Shown in pieces: positions 27,548 to 37,375 of a stretch of 64,000 nucleotides of DNA. The position numbers and the translations under genes are program-made. The DNA lies in NCBI RefSeq assembly GCF_900156305.1, contig NZ_FTPL01000001.1, positions 62,001 to 126,000 of the forward strand, given 5' to 3'. A model generated the notes under the pieces. The model did no database searches, was not told the DNA's origin, and was given only the letters and a program-made list of their open reading frames with translations. Source of the DNA: Edaphobacillus lindanitolerans. Lineage in GTDB: Bacteria; Bacillota; Bacilli; Bacillales_A; Planococcaceae. How positions within the stretch are numbered: the first letter of the stretch is position 1; every line of letters begins with the position of its first letter.

Positions 27548-28729
27548 TCAGAACTCCCTCGCACGGCTGACAAACTCATCGATATTGCGCCGTAGGCCTT
27601 CGATCGTGTCACTGTGGAACGTCTCTGAAATGGCAGCGGCCACTTCCCAGGCCACCACATGCTCCGCGACGACCGACGCTGCAGGCACCGCGCAGCTGTC
27701 CGAGCGTTCGATGCTCGCCTTGAACGGTTCCTTCGTATCGATGTCGACACTTTCAAGCGGCTTGTAAAGCGTCGGAATCGGCTTCATCACGCCGCGGACC
27801 ACAATCGGCATGCCGGTCGTCATTCCGCCTTCAAACCCGCCGAGGTTGTTCGTGCGCCTGCGGTATCCCGCTTGCTCGTCCCATTCGATCTCGTCGTGCA
27901 CTTCGCTGCCCGGACGGCGCGCCATCTCGAAGCCGAGCCCGAATTCAACGCCCTTGAATGCGTTGATCGACACGATCGCCGCCGCAATCCGGGCATCGAG
28001 CTTCCGGTCATACTGAACGTAGCTGCCGACTCCGGGCGGACATCCTTCCACAATCACTTCGACGGTTCCGCCGATCGAGTTTCCGGCCGCTTTGGCGTCA
28101 TCGATCGCCTGCTTCATCTTCTCCGAAGCTTCCGGATCGATGCAGTAAACCGCATCATCGGAAGCGATCTCCCGGATCTCGCTGACGGTCTTGCCGTTCC
28201 TGAGCGTCGTATCTGCCTGGATGCCGCCGATCTCCGCGACATGCGCCGTCACTTCGATCCCGAGCGCCTTCAGCATGCTTTTCGCCACCGAGCCGGCAGC
28301 GACGCGCATTGTCGTTTCCCGTGCGGAAGACCGCTCCAGCACATTCCGCAGGTCCCTGTGGCCGTACTTCATGCCACCGACAAGATCTGCATGGCCCGGA
28401 CGCGGCCGGGTCACCCGGCGCTTGATCTCATCTGGATCGACACCCTCCGCCAGCGGTTCGATGCCCATGATCTTTGTCCAGTGCTTCCAGTCATCATTGG
28501 TGACCGTCAGTGCAACCGGCGCACCGATCGTCTTCCCGTGCCGGACCCCCGCTGTGATGGCCACTGTGTCCTTCTCGATCTGCATGCGGCGTCCCCGGCC
28601 GTATCCGCCCTGCCGCCTTGCAAGATCCTTATTCACCGATTCTGCAGTCAGTTCCATATTGGACGGCAGCCCTTCAATTATCGCGGTCAGCTGCGGACCG
28701 TGAGACTCTCCTGCTGTTAAATATCTCAT
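27548..28729 (-). CDS. aroC: Chorismate synthase
   Basis: FMN-dependent last step of the shikimate pathway. 393 residues. The N-terminal [14 protein letters not shown] signature fixes the start at 28729 (an adjacent ATG at 28732 is equivalent); GGGGGAAC upstream is the ribosome site. [19 protein letters not shown] and SSARET are the family motifs. It corresponds to B. subtilis aroF and is the first gene of the aromatic operon. FMN need links loosely to ribU. Confidence 0.96.
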   Translation of the reverse strand: MRYLTAGESHGPQLTAIIEGLPSNMELTAESVNKDLARRQGGYGRGRRMQIEKDTVAITAGVRHGKTIGAPVALTVTNDDWKHWTKIMGIEPLAEGVDPDEIKRRVTRPRPGHADLVGGMKYGHRDLRNVLERSSARETTMRVAAGSVAKSMLKALGIEVTAHVAEIGGIQADTTLRNGKTVSEIREIASDDAVYCIDPEASEKMKQAIDDAKAAGNSIGGTVEVIVEGCPPGVGSYVQYDRKLDARIAAAIVSINAFKGVEFGLGFEMARRPGSEVHDEIEWDEQAGYRRRTNNLGGFEGGMTTGMPIVVRGVMKPIPTLYKPLESVDIDTKEPFKASIERSDSCAVPAASVVAEHVVAWEVAAAISETFHSDTIEGLRRNIDEFVSRAREF

Positions 28730-29033
28730 CATGTTCCCCCCAGGCTCTCCAAACATTTTCTTTCCACTATAACATAACAATTCATAGTATTCATGCGCAT
28801 TTTGGGGACGGAATGAATGACAGCGCTTACTCTATGGAAGAGAATGAATCCGCCGACGGGATGATGCCTGAGGACTGTGCGTGATGAAAGTCCGGATGAG
28901 GGGGCCGCACACGCCGGCTGCCCGCATGAATGTCCGTTATCATCCGGCTTCCGTGAAACGGATCGGACCGGAATGGTTGTCCGGCCTTCCTGCAATGGTC
29001 AGGAAGGGAACGGCAATCCATGCCAATGAAAAA
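28730..29033. other. Intergenic region upstream of the aro operon
   Basis: About 300 bases with no convincing gene; cheR, found here in B. subtilis, is absent. It should hold the aro promoter; an AT-rich stretch at 28755-28800 (minus TATGTTATAGT) is the likeliest -10 region, but no good -35 was found. No GAG/UAG triplet array for TRAP binding is seen. Confidence 0.5.
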
Positions 29034-29073
29034 ACTGCAGACCAGGAGGAAAGTACCCCTCGTAGTCTGCAGT
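29034..29073 (-). terminator. Terminator after ndk
   Basis: Outer arms ACTGCAGAC and GTCTGCAGT with an inner GAGG/CCTC pairing; on the minus strand the stem is followed by TTTTTT. It closes the folE-ndk unit and separates it from aroC. Confidence 0.85.
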
Positions 29074-29098
29074 CCACCCGGCAATCGCCGGATTCAGG

Positions 29099-29545
29099 TC
29101 AGTTGACCCAGTTGTTGATTTGCTTTTCGTAGGAAACGAGCTCTTCTGCCTTGAAGAACAGGCCGATTTCACGCTCTGCGCTTTCAGGGGAGTCGGAACC
29201 GTGGATGATGTTCTTGCCGACAGTGACTGCATAGTCGCCGCGGATCGTCCCGGGTGCCGATTCTTTCGGATTCGTCGCGCCCATCATGAGGCGTGCAGTC
29301 GAGATGACGTTCTCGCCTTCCCAGACCATTGCGAACACAGGGCCGGAAGTGATGAAATCAACGAGCTCTCCGAAAAACGGGCGCTCTTTGTGCTCGCCGT
29401 AGTGTTGCTCAGCGAGTTCCTGAGGGATTTGCATCAGTTTGGCACCGACGAGTTGGAAGCCTTTCTGTTCGAAACGGCTGACAATATCGCCGATGAGGTT
29501 GCGCTGGACGCCGTCCGGCTTGACCATCAAAAATGTTTTTTCCAT
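29099..29545 (-). CDS. ndk: Nucleoside diphosphate kinase
   Basis: Transfers the gamma-phosphate of ATP to nucleoside diphosphates through a phosphohistidine. 148 residues. [11 protein letters not shown] near 9-19, active-site NIIHGSDS (His about 114-116). The start at 29545 follows AAGGAGTG; a longer frame upstream has no family similarity. Follows hepT with a 102-base gap. Confidence 0.97.
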   Translation of the reverse strand: MEKTFLMVKPDGVQRNLIGDIVSRFEQKGFQLVGAKLMQIPQELAEQHYGEHKERPFFGELVDFITSGPVFAMVWEGENVISTARLMMGATNPKESAPGTIRGDYAVTVGKNIIHGSDSPESAEREIGLFFKAEELVSYEKQINNWVN

Positions 29546-29647
29546 TTGAATGAACACTCCTTGTGCACGAGGTTGGCGGAAAGCCCGCCGCCTCAAGAAT
29601 CGTACCATTTTCATCCTTGTGTTTTCAACAAAAGAAGCGGACTTCCG

Positions 29648-30613
29648 TCAATATTTCCGCTTCCCGATGAATTTCGCGATACGGATAAGCGACTCCCGGT
29701 CGGGGCTTTCCGGCAGTTTCCCGGCTTCATCCAGTGCCTTGTCCAGATAAAGGTTGCTGATGCGCCGGCTTTCCTTGATGGCTTCCGAACCCCGCATACG
29801 CCGGATCAGCCTGTCGACCGGCGCCCGGTCCTCACCCGCAGCGAGCGCATCCCGGACGAGCGGTTTCAGCTCGGGGTCGCGCAAAGCCAGGATGACGGGC
29901 AAGGTGATGTTGCCGTCCAGCAAATCGCTACCGGCCGGTTTGCCGAGTTCCTTTTCCGTCGCCGTGAAATCAAGCAGATCATCCGTAATCTGAAATGCCA
30001 TCCCGATATAATAACCGAAGCGTTCAAGGTGACGGACGATCTTCGGATCCGCACCCGATACAAGCCCGCCGAGCTCACAGCTGGATGCGATGAGGAGTGC
30101 GGTCTTCCGCTTGATCCTGCGCAAATAGTGGCGCAGGTTCTGCTGTTCTGCAAACTTGTCCTCGATCTGGATGATCTCGCCGACACAGATTTCGATCATT
30201 GTCTTGGACAGCACCCGGTGGATTTCCGGATCGTCCAGCTCCGAGATGGTCGCCAGCGCCCGTCCGAAGAGAAAATCCCCCACATACATGGCGACACGGT
30301 TGCCCCATTGCGACTTTGCGGTCGGTGTCCCTCTTCTGAGGTCGGCATCGTCGATCACATCATCATGAACGAGCGACGCCATATGGATCAGCTCAAGAGG
30401 AACGGCGGCCCGTGCCGTGACGGCCGGGTCACACTCTCCGAATTTGGATGAGAGCAGGGTGAAGACGGGCCGGATTCTCTTTCCGCCCGACTTCAACAGA
30501 TCGAGGGAAGCCTCTTCGATCAGAGGAGACGATGAGCGGACGGCCCGCTCAAGCTCTCTTTCTATATAGTCGAGATCTGTCCGGAATTCCGAATAGATCG
30601 ATTTAAGCTTCAT
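29648..30613 (-). CDS. hepT: Heptaprenyl diphosphate synthase component II
   Basis: Catalytic prenyltransferase subunit making the C35 side chain of menaquinone-7. 321 residues. The two aspartate-rich motifs DDVIDD (about 82-87) and DDLLDF (about 212-217), plus GGKRIRP, are present. An upstream TTG at 30622 with GGGGGAAGG is a reasonable alternative start; the ATG at 30613 aligns better with homologues. Works with hepS, two genes upstream. Confidence 0.95.
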   Translation of the reverse strand: MKLKSIYSEFRTDLDYIERELERAVRSSSPLIEEASLDLLKSGGKRIRPVFTLLSSKFGECDPAVTARAAVPLELIHMASLVHDDVIDDADLRRGTPTAKSQWGNRVAMYVGDFLFGRALATISELDDPEIHRVLSKTMIEICVGEIIQIEDKFAEQQNLRHYLRRIKRKTALLIASSCELGGLVSGADPKIVRHLERFGYYIGMAFQITDDLLDFTATEKELGKPAGSDLLDGNITLPVILALRDPELKPLVRDALAAGEDRAPVDRLIRRMRGSEAIKESRRISNLYLDKALDEAGKLPESPDRESLIRIAKFIGKRKY

Positions 30614-30640
30614 CTTCTCCAAAGGAAAAACCTTCCCCCG

Positions 30641-31345
30641 CTATTGTTTTCGTTTGTATCCGATATGCCCCGCGGCAGCTCCGCCGCTGAACGGTTTGTA
30701 GGAGACGCGGGTGAACCCCGCCTCCGAGAATATCCGGGCCAGCTGTTCCATGTCCGGGAAGGTGTCCGCGGATTCCTGCAGCCACTGGTATTCCTTGAAC
30801 TTCTTTGCGAACAGGCGGCCGAACACCGGCATGATGAACCGGAAGTAAAATTTGAACAATTGCCGGTATCCCGGCAGTTTCGGCTGGGAGGTTTCCAGGC
30901 AGGCAATCATGCCTCCCGGCTTCAGCACCCGGTACATTTCCGAGAGTGACTTTCTCAGGTCCGGCACGTTCCTCAGGCCGAATCCGACCGTCACATAGTC
31001 AAACGTTCCGTCCTTGAACGGAAGATCGATCGCGTTGCCTTCCACCAGCCGGATCTGTTTCCGATCTGCGGTTTTCTCCTCTGCAACGGACAGCATATTC
31101 GCGGAGAAGTCAAGCCCGGTCACCGTGCCGTCCGGCCCGACCGCGTCGGCCAGCGAAAGTGTCCAGTCACCGGTTCCGCAGCAGACGTCAAGCGCGTCGG
31201 CCCCCGGCCTGACGGCCATCTTGTTCATCATTTCACGGCGCCATGCCTTATGCTGCTGAAAGCTGATGACGGAATTCATCTTGTCGTAGTTTCCAGAAAT
31301 GTTCTGAAACACCTCATGGACGCGCTGTTCCTTTTGAGTATCCAT
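30641..31345 (-). CDS. menG: Demethylmenaquinone methyltransferase
   Basis: SAM-dependent C-methylation of demethylmenaquinone, the last step to menaquinone. 234 residues, UbiE/COQ5 family. [16 protein letters not shown] near 9-24, SAM motif [15 protein letters not shown] (about 53-67), and [10 protein letters not shown] (about 122-131). Named menH in early B. subtilis work (gerCB). Between hepS and hepT, matching the conserved menaquinone cluster. Confidence 0.95.
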   Translation of the reverse strand: MDTQKEQRVHEVFQNISGNYDKMNSVISFQQHKAWRREMMNKMAVRPGADALDVCCGTGDWTLSLADAVGPDGTVTGLDFSANMLSVAEEKTADRKQIRLVEGNAIDLPFKDGTFDYVTVGFGLRNVPDLRKSLSEMYRVLKPGGMIACLETSQPKLPGYRQLFKFYFRFIMPVFGRLFAKKFKEYQWLQESADTFPDMEQLARIFSEAGFTRVSYKPFSGGAAAGHIGYKRKQ

Positions 31346-31350
31346 GCTGC

Positions 31351-32142
31351 TCAGACCTTCTTTCCCGATTGTGTGGGCGCTGACTCGAACAGCCCCAGAT
31401 GGGCCGCTATTTCTTCCGGCGCCAGCCGGCCCGGCCGGCTAATCTCCCTCACACTTGCCAGCCCGCGTGAAACCGTCTCGAGCCGGACGGCCTCCAGAAA
31501 TTCCGCCGCGGACCGGCGGTCCCCGCCGATGTCTTCGGACTGAAGCACGGCAGAACAAAACGGTGTGGACCGTCCGGACAGAAGATCGTCCCTTTCCCTT
31601 CCGAGGCGGCCTGCGACGAGCGCATGCGCTGCCGCTTCCGCGTAACCGGGAAGTCCACGGCTGCGGAGGAATGCGGTGAGTGCCGCGGCCTCAATCACAT
31701 CAAGTGCCGCCGTCACATCCGACGCGCTCCGGCCCGGCTGCCGTTCATAGAGCGATGCCTTGCATTCGGTCATGCGGATGACCGAATGCGCGAGCTCCCG
31801 GAGAAGGACGGTGTCGCGGATGCCGGCGAGGATGCGGTAGTGGATGCCGCTGTAATAGTCCCCGGCCAAAACCGTGAGCTGCTGCCGGCGTGAAGGAGCG
31901 CCCCTGTCCTCGATCGAATCATGTGCGTGAAAGGCCGCATGCAGCGCACCGACCGCCGTTGCGGCAGTCCGGTCCGAAGATTGCCAGTCCTCCCCGTTCA
32001 GCTCCGGGAGGATCAGGGAAAAGAGTACCGGGAATCCAATGCCCGGTTCTCCCGTATAATCAAGGAGCATCCGGTTGGACAGCCGGTCCCGGATCTCCGT
32101 CTTCAATTGTTCGACTTCAATATGTATCGGTGATGCGTTCAT
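31351..32142 (-). CDS. hepS: Heptaprenyl diphosphate synthase component I
   Basis: 263 residues, non-catalytic but required partner of HepT. All-helical, with the HepS family pattern [14 protein letters not shown] (about 69-82) and [15 protein letters not shown] (about 92-106). It lacks the aspartate-rich catalytic motifs, as expected. Sequence is poorly conserved in this family; the context between mtrB and menG supports the call. Confidence 0.9.
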   Translation of the reverse strand: MNASPIHIEVEQLKTEIRDRLSNRMLLDYTGEPGIGFPVLFSLILPELNGEDWQSSDRTAATAVGALHAAFHAHDSIEDRGAPSRRQQLTVLAGDYYSGIHYRILAGIRDTVLLRELAHSVIRMTECKASLYERQPGRSASDVTAALDVIEAAALTAFLRSRGLPGYAEAAAHALVAGRLGRERDDLLSGRSTPFCSAVLQSEDIGGDRRSAAEFLEAVRLETVSRGLASVREISRPGRLAPEEIAAHLGLFESAPTQSGKKV

Positions 32143-32204
32143 GTTCCGCGCTCCAATCCTGCACGTCGGCGGCTTTTTGCAGCGGCCAAATAATAGGGCC
32201 GCCG

Positions 32205-32426
32205 TTATTCGGCCGGCCCGCTTTTCAGTACTCCGTGGGCAGTGTGGATTTCCGCCTTGCCGCGTACCTTCACTGCCGAAATATGTTCGGTGAATTGCGC
32301 GACGAGCACTTCCCCCTCGTCGAGCTTTTCCGCATGGCCGAATTTCGTGTCGGCACCGCGCGTGAGTCCGATCACCTGGACTCCGTCTTCATGCGCCCTG
32401 ATGGCGATATACTCGGTCTGTCCCAT
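32205..32426 (-). CDS. mtrB: Trp RNA-binding attenuation protein TRAP
   Basis: 73-residue subunit of the 11-mer ring that binds tryptophan and GAG/UAG repeats in trp leaders. The functional residues known from B. subtilis are kept: GLTRGxDTKF for tryptophan binding, EKLD (Lys34, equivalent to Lys37) and KVRG (Lys53, Arg55, equivalent to 56 and 58). I chose the ATG at 32426 by homology, with GGACGGGGG upstream. Between folE and hepS as in B. subtilis. The trp genes it usually controls are not in the neighbouring aro cluster. Confidence 0.93.
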   Translation of the reverse strand: MGQTEYIAIRAHEDGVQVIGLTRGADTKFGHAEKLDEGEVLVAQFTEHISAVKVRGKAEIHTAHGVLKSGPAE

Positions 32427-32499
32427 AGGATTTGGCCCCCGTCCATTTGTCTCAATCATCATAGCACAGTTCTTTCGGACCCGGCAAAAATGCTTCTAT

Positions 32500-33069
32500 T
32501 CAGGACATTTTGACGAGCGAGATGATCTCTGCGCGCTTCGCCGCATCATCTTCGAAGATCCCCCGGGCGACCGATGTCACCGTCTTGGAACCCGGTTTCC
32601 GGATGCCCCGCATCGTCATGCACATATGTTCCGCCTCCACGACGACATACACGCCGACCGGATTCAGCATGTCCACGAGCGCGTCTGCGACGGTCGCCGT
32701 GATGCGCTCCTGCAATTGCGGCCGGCGGGAAACCGACTCGACTGCGCGTGCGAGTTTGCTCAGCCCGGCAATCGCCCCGTCCCTGGGGATGTAGGCGACA
32801 TGCGCCTTGCCGTAGAACGGCAGCAGATGATGCTCGCACATGGATTGGAAATGTATATCCTTAACGATGACAAGCTCATCGTGTTCTTCATTGAATACGG
32901 TCTTGAAATATTCCCTCGGGTCCTGGTCGATGCCCGAGAAAACTTCCCCGTACATGTTTGCGACCCGTTTCGGGGTGTCGATCAGCCCTTCGCGGGAAGG
33001 GTCTTCCCCGATGGCTTCCAGGATCATCGTGACAGCCTCCCGGATTTTCGCGTGGTCCACATTTGCCAT
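32500..33069 (-). CDS. folE: GTP cyclohydrolase I
   Basis: Makes 7,8-dihydroneopterin triphosphate, the first step to folate (and queuosine). 189 residues. Zinc ligands sit in MCEHHLLPF (Cys and His near 79-82) and in HMCMTMRG (Cys about 150). [10 protein letters not shown] near 31-40 is conserved. The ATG at 33069 follows GGAGGGAACG; a longer in-frame reading would run through the promoter. In B. subtilis this gene is mtrA and is co-transcribed with mtrB. Confidence 0.97.
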   Translation of the reverse strand: MANVDHAKIREAVTMILEAIGEDPSREGLIDTPKRVANMYGEVFSGIDQDPREYFKTVFNEEHDELVIVKDIHFQSMCEHHLLPFYGKAHVAYIPRDGAIAGLSKLARAVESVSRRPQLQERITATVADALVDMLNPVGVYVVVEAEHMCMTMRGIRKPGSKTVTSVARGIFEDDAAKRAEIISLVKMS

Positions 33070-33143
33070 AAATACGTTCCCTCCATCAGCGGCTGGGGTC
33101 TCCTGTCCATACAGGACCTGGCCGCCTGCCGCCACACCCCTAA

Positions 33144-33173
33144 ATGTTAGCACAAACGCCGGCTTGCGTACAA
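33144..33173 (-). promoter_or_regulatory. Promoter of the folE-mtrB-hepS-menG-hepT-ndk unit
   Basis: Minus strand TTGTAC (33168-33173), 18-base spacer, TAACAT (33144-33149) preceded by TGC as an extended -10. It lies between the hbs terminator and folE. Confidence 0.55.
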
Positions 33174-33212
33174 TGAGGGATTCCGGTCCCCAAGGGTGTG
33201 CGCGAATTCAAA

Positions 33213-33252
33213 AGGACGGCCCCTTTCCCGCAGCGGGGACAGAGGCCGTCCT
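33213..33252 (-). terminator. Terminator after hbs
   Basis: Arms AGGACGGCC (33213-33221) and GGCCGTCCT (33244-33252) with an inner imperfect stem, then TTTT on the minus strand. Fourteen bases after the hbs stop. Confidence 0.8.
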
Positions 33253-33265
33253 ATGTAATCAGCTA

Positions 33266-33538
33266 TTACTTGACCGCGTCTTTCAGAGCTTTCCCTGGCT
33301 TGAACGCAGGAACTTTGCTCGCCGCGATCTCGATCTCTTCGCCGGATTGCGGGTTGCGGCCTTTGCGGGCTGCACGTTCGCGTACTTCGAAGTTTCCGAA
33401 ACCGATCAGTTGCACCTTGTCGCCTTCAGCAAGAGCGTCGCTGATCGAGTTGAATACGGACTCGACTGCGTTCGTCGCATCTTTGCGTGAAAGGCCGGTC
33501 GCTTCTGCAACGGAGTTCACCAAATCTGTCTTGTTCAC
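33266..33538 (-). CDS. hbs: Nucleoid protein HU
   Basis: 90-residue histone-like DNA-bending protein, essential in B. subtilis. [16 protein letters not shown] at the N-terminus, [21 protein letters not shown] with the DNA-intercalating proline (about 63), and [15 protein letters not shown] at the end. Start is a GTG at 33538 after GGAGGTG. Monocistronic: terminator on both sides. Confidence 0.97.
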   Translation of the reverse strand: MNKTDLVNSVAEATGLSRKDATNAVESVFNSISDALAEGDKVQLIGFGNFEVRERAARKGRNPQSGEEIEIAASKVPAFKPGKALKDAVK

Positions 33539-33763
33539 ACCATTCACCTCCTCCCGAAGAGAAAGTTTGCTTAAGCATGTACAAAGAGTATCACATCCAA
33601 ACCCGCACCGCAACCGGTTTCACGGGCTTTAAGCGCTTTGTGGCGCTGTTTTAAAGACTTCCCCTGCCAGCCTCTCCGTAAACAAAAATTTGAAATTTTA
33701 CGTCCGTTTCTCCTCCGGACATTACGGGTTAATCAAATATTGGAATTTATGTACAGCGTGAGG

Positions 33764-33800
33764 AAAAAGAAAAAGGACATGCCGCCGGACGCGGATGCCC
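33764..33800 (-). terminator. Terminator after spoIVA
   Basis: Minus-strand stem GGGCATCCGC / GCGGCATGTCC with a short loop, followed by TTTTTCTTTTT. Confidence 0.82.
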
Positions 33801-33808
33801 ATACATGA

Positions 33809-35287
33809 TTACAGGATGAAGGTCACCATGCCTTTGTTGCCGTCGTTCACCATCTGCTCCATCGTCTCCCGGATCCGGTTCCGGGCCCGTTCAGGTACGG
33901 CGGTCGTCTTGAATCGGATGCTTTCCTTCATGACTTCATGGAGCGGGGTCCCGAACAACTGGGTGGACCAGAGCGCTTCACGGTCATTGAGGTAGGCTTC
34001 CTTCAGATCTTTCAGAAGCTGGAGGCTGTGGAATTCCGAACCGATGAGCGGAGAGAATTCGGCCTCCATGTCGATCCGCATGATGTGGAGGGACGGGGCT
34101 TTCGCCTTCATGCGTACGCCGAAGAAATTGTTCTGCTTGATGAGCTCGGGCGGTGTCGGTTCAAAGTCGTGGATGCCCGGGAGCGTGACGCCGTAGCCGG
34201 TCGTCTTCGCGGATTCGATGGCATCCTCATACCGGCCGAATGCCTCTCTGGATTTCACCGAGTCCTTGATGAAGAGCAGCCAGTCCTTCTTCGTCCGGAT
34301 CGGTTCGCCCATCATCTCGTCGCAGACCGAGTGGTACACATCATCCTCTGTTTCGACCCGGATGGTTGCCTTCCCCTGCCCCGCATCCACATCGGTCACT
34401 TCCGCCCGCTTGATGAACGGCTCTTCCTGGAGGGAAGCGGCCAGCGCCTGGACGTCGCGGATTTTCGAGATGGATGAAAGCCCTTCGTCGAGGCGGGTCC
34501 GGATCGAGGCATTCAGTGCATGGTCTTCATCAAGCACATCCATCCATTCGGGCTTCAGCAGCTCAATCTCGGAAATCGGGAACTCAAACAATGCTTCTTT
34601 CAGGATGAGCTGGATCTCGGATGCATTCAGCTGGTCTGCACTGATGGCGATGACCGGGACGCTGTATTTCTCACTGAGCTCTTCCTTCAGGGCAACCGTA
34701 TCCGTGTGGGCAGGCATCCTGCTGTTCAGGACGATGACGAACGGCTTCCCGATTTCTTTCAGCTTGCCGACAATCTCTTCCTCCGCCCGGAGTGCCGATG
34801 CCCGGGGAATGTTGTTCACAGACCCGTCCGTCGTCATGACGACGCCGATCGTCGAATGATCGCGGATCACCTTGTCGGTGCCGATCCGGGCCGCTTCCTC
34901 AAACGGCACCGGTTCATTGTGCCACGGGGTATGGACGAATTTCGGCCCGTCGTCGTCCATATGCCCCTTCACCCCGTCAATGACATAGCCGACACAGTCC
35001 GCAAGCCGGATCTGGAACGTCAGTCCCCCGTCCCCGACCGAGATGCCTGTCCCCCTTGCCGGAACGAATTTCGGCTCCGCCGTCATGATGACGGGACCCG
35101 GCGAGCTTTGCGGCAATTCATCCTGCGCTCTCGTCCTGTCCGCTTCCTCGACCATATTCGGAATGACGACTTCTTCCATGACTCGTTTTACGAATGTCGA
35201 TTTTCCGACGCGTACCGGCCCGACGACGCCGATGTAGATATCCCCGTCAGTGCGTTTCGCCAATTCTTCATACAATGCTTCGCTCAA
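33809..35287 (-). CDS. spoIVA: Stage IV sporulation protein A, spore coat morphogenetic ATPase
   Basis: Made in the mother cell, it polymerises on the forespore using ATP to form the basement layer of the coat. With the TTG start at 35287 (after AAGGAGGG) it is 492 residues, the same length as B. subtilis SpoIVA; longer readings lack a site. Walker A GPVRVGKST (about 24-32), LADCVGYVIDG, and STIGVVMTTDG with the sensor threonines. The C-terminal end GMVTFIL resembles the conserved tail that contacts SpoVM. Quite divergent from B. subtilis overall but clearly in family. Confidence 0.95.
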   Translation of the reverse strand: MSEALYEELAKRTDGDIYIGVVGPVRVGKSTFVKRVMEEVVIPNMVEEADRTRAQDELPQSSPGPVIMTAEPKFVPARGTGISVGDGGLTFQIRLADCVGYVIDGVKGHMDDDGPKFVHTPWHNEPVPFEEAARIGTDKVIRDHSTIGVVMTTDGSVNNIPRASALRAEEEIVGKLKEIGKPFVIVLNSRMPAHTDTVALKEELSEKYSVPVIAISADQLNASEIQLILKEALFEFPISEIELLKPEWMDVLDEDHALNASIRTRLDEGLSSISKIRDVQALAASLQEEPFIKRAEVTDVDAGQGKATIRVETEDDVYHSVCDEMMGEPIRTKKDWLLFIKDSVKSREAFGRYEDAIESAKTTGYGVTLPGIHDFEPTPPELIKQNNFFGVRMKAKAPSLHIMRIDMEAEFSPLIGSEFHSLQLLKDLKEAYLNDREALWSTQLFGTPLHEVMKESIRFKTTAVPERARNRIRETMEQMVNDGNKGMVTFIL

Positions 35288-35315
35288 CCTTTCGCCCTCC
35301 TTTTCTGCGCAATTC

Positions 35316-35344
35316 ATTGTATGCACGACAGAAGCGCTTCATGC
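35316..35344 (-). promoter_or_regulatory. Candidate sigma-E promoter of spoIVA
   Basis: Minus strand CATACAAT (35316-35323), an excellent sigma-E -10, with GCATGAA (35338-35344) at 14 bases as a partial match to the -35. It lies about 30 bases before the TTG start. Confidence 0.55.
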
Positions 35345-35363
35345 GGCATGCATGAAGCGCTTC
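35331..35363. repeat. Perfect 13-bp inverted repeat between yphF and spoIVA
   Basis: Arms GAAGCGCTTCATG (35331-35343) and CATGAAGCGCTTC (35351-35363), loop of 7. It could end yphF transcription, though no T-run follows, and it overlaps the spoIVA -35. Confidence 0.7.
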
Positions 35364-35383
35364 GATTGCGGAATCTTTCCGGT

Positions 35384-36100
35384 TCACTTCTTGTCCATGA
35401 ACACGGGATTTCCGTCTTTGTCCACCGTGTACGGCAGGCTGTAGGCCGGCAGGATCGGAGAATCGTCATAGAGGATATGGCGGATGTCCTCACCCGGTTT
35501 TACCTTGGCCTCTCCATCAAGGAGTTTCTGATGAAGGTCCGCAGTGTAATCGATATAGAAATTGCCGTCCGACGAAAGGACGAACGGAAGTTCATGTGAT
35601 GAATACGGGCTCTTGACGGTCGGCGCTTCTTTCAGCCCCATAGCCGCGAAGTTCGGTTTGAATACGTTGCCCGTGATCATTTCTTCAATCGGGACATGCC
35701 CGTTCACGCCTTTGCGGAGATTCAACTCCCGGATCCGTTCCGGGCCGTGCAGATCCACAAGCTTGACGGTCGGATTGTCCTCCACGTCCATCAGGACATA
35801 TTGATAAATGCCGCCGGTCTCATAGGCATTGGACGGGATTTTCTCCATATAGGCAGGGACGATCTTGGAAAACTCGATCGGGTACTTGATGAACGGATCC
35901 ACATCCTGATCGCGTGTCTTGATCGGCAGCAGTCCGCCGGTCTTTTCCTGGTACTGGCCGACTGCGCCCTGCACCGACTGCAGCTGTTCTTCGTATGGGA
36001 TCGAGCCCGGGCCTTTCTCCTTATCGGGCATCATGCAGCCGCCGAGGAGGACGATGCACGAAATCAATATGGCCAAAAAAGTTTTTTTCAAATTGATCAC
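35384..36100 (-). CDS. yphF: Lipoprotein YphF
   Basis: 238 residues, unknown function. Signal peptide with lipobox LLGGC (Cys about 22) and a secreted domain with the conserved SKIVPAYMEKIPSNAYETGG segment (about 79-98) and GNFYIDYT. Start is a GTG at 36100 that overlaps the yphE stop (GTGA); a TTG at 36091 is an alternative that gives a shorter signal peptide. Same order yphE-yphF-spoIVA as in B. subtilis. Confidence 0.85.
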   Translation of the reverse strand: MINLKKTFLAILISCIVLLGGCMMPDKEKGPGSIPYEEQLQSVQGAVGQYQEKTGGLLPIKTRDQDVDPFIKYPIEFSKIVPAYMEKIPSNAYETGGIYQYVLMDVEDNPTVKLVDLHGPERIRELNLRKGVNGHVPIEEMITGNVFKPNFAAMGLKEAPTVKSPYSSHELPFVLSSDGNFYIDYTADLHQKLLDGEAKVKPGEDIRHILYDDSPILPAYSLPYTVDKDGNPVFMDKK

Positions 36101-36300
36101 GCTCCTCCCGTCGGTCCGCTGAAGACCACATAGACCATGCCGAAGAAGGCAAAGATGAGCAGAAGCCAGGCCACGAGGGAAAAGACGAATTTCAATACCT
36201 TGTTTTTGAGTTTATTGCGGCTGAAGCTGATGAGGAACATGCAGACGAACATGGCCCCCATCGCATAAAACGACAGCCACATTTTATCCAGCGATGACAA
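36097..36300 (-). CDS. yphE: Small membrane protein YphE (DUF2768)
   Basis: 67 residues with two hydrophobic segments (about 7-26 and 37-60) joined by a basic loop SRNKLKNK. Unknown function; conserved in Bacillales between gpsA and yphF. TTG start at 36300 after AAGGTGG. Coupled to yphF by overlap. Confidence 0.83.
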   Translation of the reverse strand: MSSLDKMWLSFYAMGAMFVCMFLISFSRNKLKNKVLKFVFSLVAWLLLIFAFFGMVYVVFSGPTGGA

Positions 36301-36330
36301 TGCGGATCCACCTTTCAGTGCCGGATGCCA

Positions 36331-37353
36331 TCAAGACATTCCGAACAGATCTTCAATTTCATGTTTCTTCAGCCGTCCCATGAGACTGTCCACCGCTTTG
36401 CGGGGCTCGGCTCCTTCAAACAGGACGGAATATAGCGCCTGCGTGATCGGCATCGGGACGCTGCAACTCTCGGCCAGCTGCCTGGCGGCCTTTGTTGTCC
36501 GGACGCCTTCGACGACCATCCCCATCTGCTCCAGCACCTCGTCCAGGCTCATTCCCTTGCCGAGCATATTGCCTGCCCGCCAGTTGCGTGAGTGGACGCT
36601 CGTGCAGGTGACGATCAGGTCGCCAAGCCCCGTCAAACCGGAGAACGTCATCGGGTTTGCGCCCATCGCCACGCCGAGCCGGGAGATTTCCGCCAGTCCG
36701 CGCGTGATGAGGGCAGCCTTTGCATTGTCCCCGTATCCGAGTCCGTCCGAAACGCCGGCGGCCAGGGCGATAATGTTTTTCAGTGCACCGCCGATCTCCA
36801 CGCCGATGACATCATCGTTGGTGTACACACGGAACACCCGGTTCATGAACAGATCCTGGATCCGGACGGCCAGTTCCGGATCTTCATTCGCGGCCGTCAC
36901 GGTCGTCGGATGACGGAGAATGACTTCTTCCGCATGGCTCGGACCGGACAGGACGACTATCCCCTGCCTGAGATTTTCCCTGATCTCCTCGGCCATCATC
37001 TCGCTGATCCGCTTCAACGAATCCGGTTCGATGCCCTTGGAGACATGGGCGAACAAGACGGGCTTTTCAAGGATGTTGTTCAGCTCCCGGCATACGCCGC
37101 GGATCCCAGTGGTCGGTACCGCGACCACGATGACGTCGGAGCCGTCCACGGCCTGTTCCAGGCTGGCCTCCGCCTTCAGGTTCTCCGGCAGAAGGGCACC
37201 CGGCAAGTATCGTTCATTCGTATGTCGGGAGTTGATCTCCTCCGCCTGCTCCGGGCGTCTTGCCCAGATCGTGCAGTCGTGTCCGTTGTCGGCGAGGACC
37301 GTCGCCAGGGCAGTTCCCCAGCTCCCGGCACCGAGCACCGTCACCTTCGTCAT
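36331..37353 (-). CDS. gpsA: NAD(P)H glycerol-3-phosphate dehydrogenase
   Basis: Makes sn-glycerol-3-phosphate for phospholipid synthesis. 340 residues. [10 protein letters not shown] nucleotide loop (about 8-17), SGPSHAEEV, catalytic Lys in [13 protein letters not shown] (about 188-200), and [12 protein letters not shown]. The ATG at 37353 after AAAGGAT is preferred to a TTG at 37362. Follows der with a short gap. Confidence 0.96.
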   Translation of the reverse strand: MTKVTVLGAGSWGTALATVLADNGHDCTIWARRPEQAEEINSRHTNERYLPGALLPENLKAEASLEQAVDGSDVIVVAVPTTGIRGVCRELNNILEKPVLFAHVSKGIEPDSLKRISEMMAEEIRENLRQGIVVLSGPSHAEEVILRHPTTVTAANEDPELAVRIQDLFMNRVFRVYTNDDVIGVEIGGALKNIIALAAGVSDGLGYGDNAKAALITRGLAEISRLGVAMGANPMTFSGLTGLGDLIVTCTSVHSRNWRAGNMLGKGMSLDEVLEQMGMVVEGVRTTKAARQLAESCSVPMPITQALYSVLFEGAEPRKAVDSLMGRLKKHEIEDLFGMS

Positions 37354-37375
37354 TGCATTCAAATCCTTTCATTCA

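Noticed and set aside
28827-29084. 85-codon minus-strand frame upstream of aroC
   Set aside because: It overlaps the ndk terminator and shows no similarity to CheR or any family I know.
29120-30451. 443-codon plus-strand open frame opposite ndk and hepT
   Set aside because: Same antisense effect; both minus-strand genes are clear and conserved.
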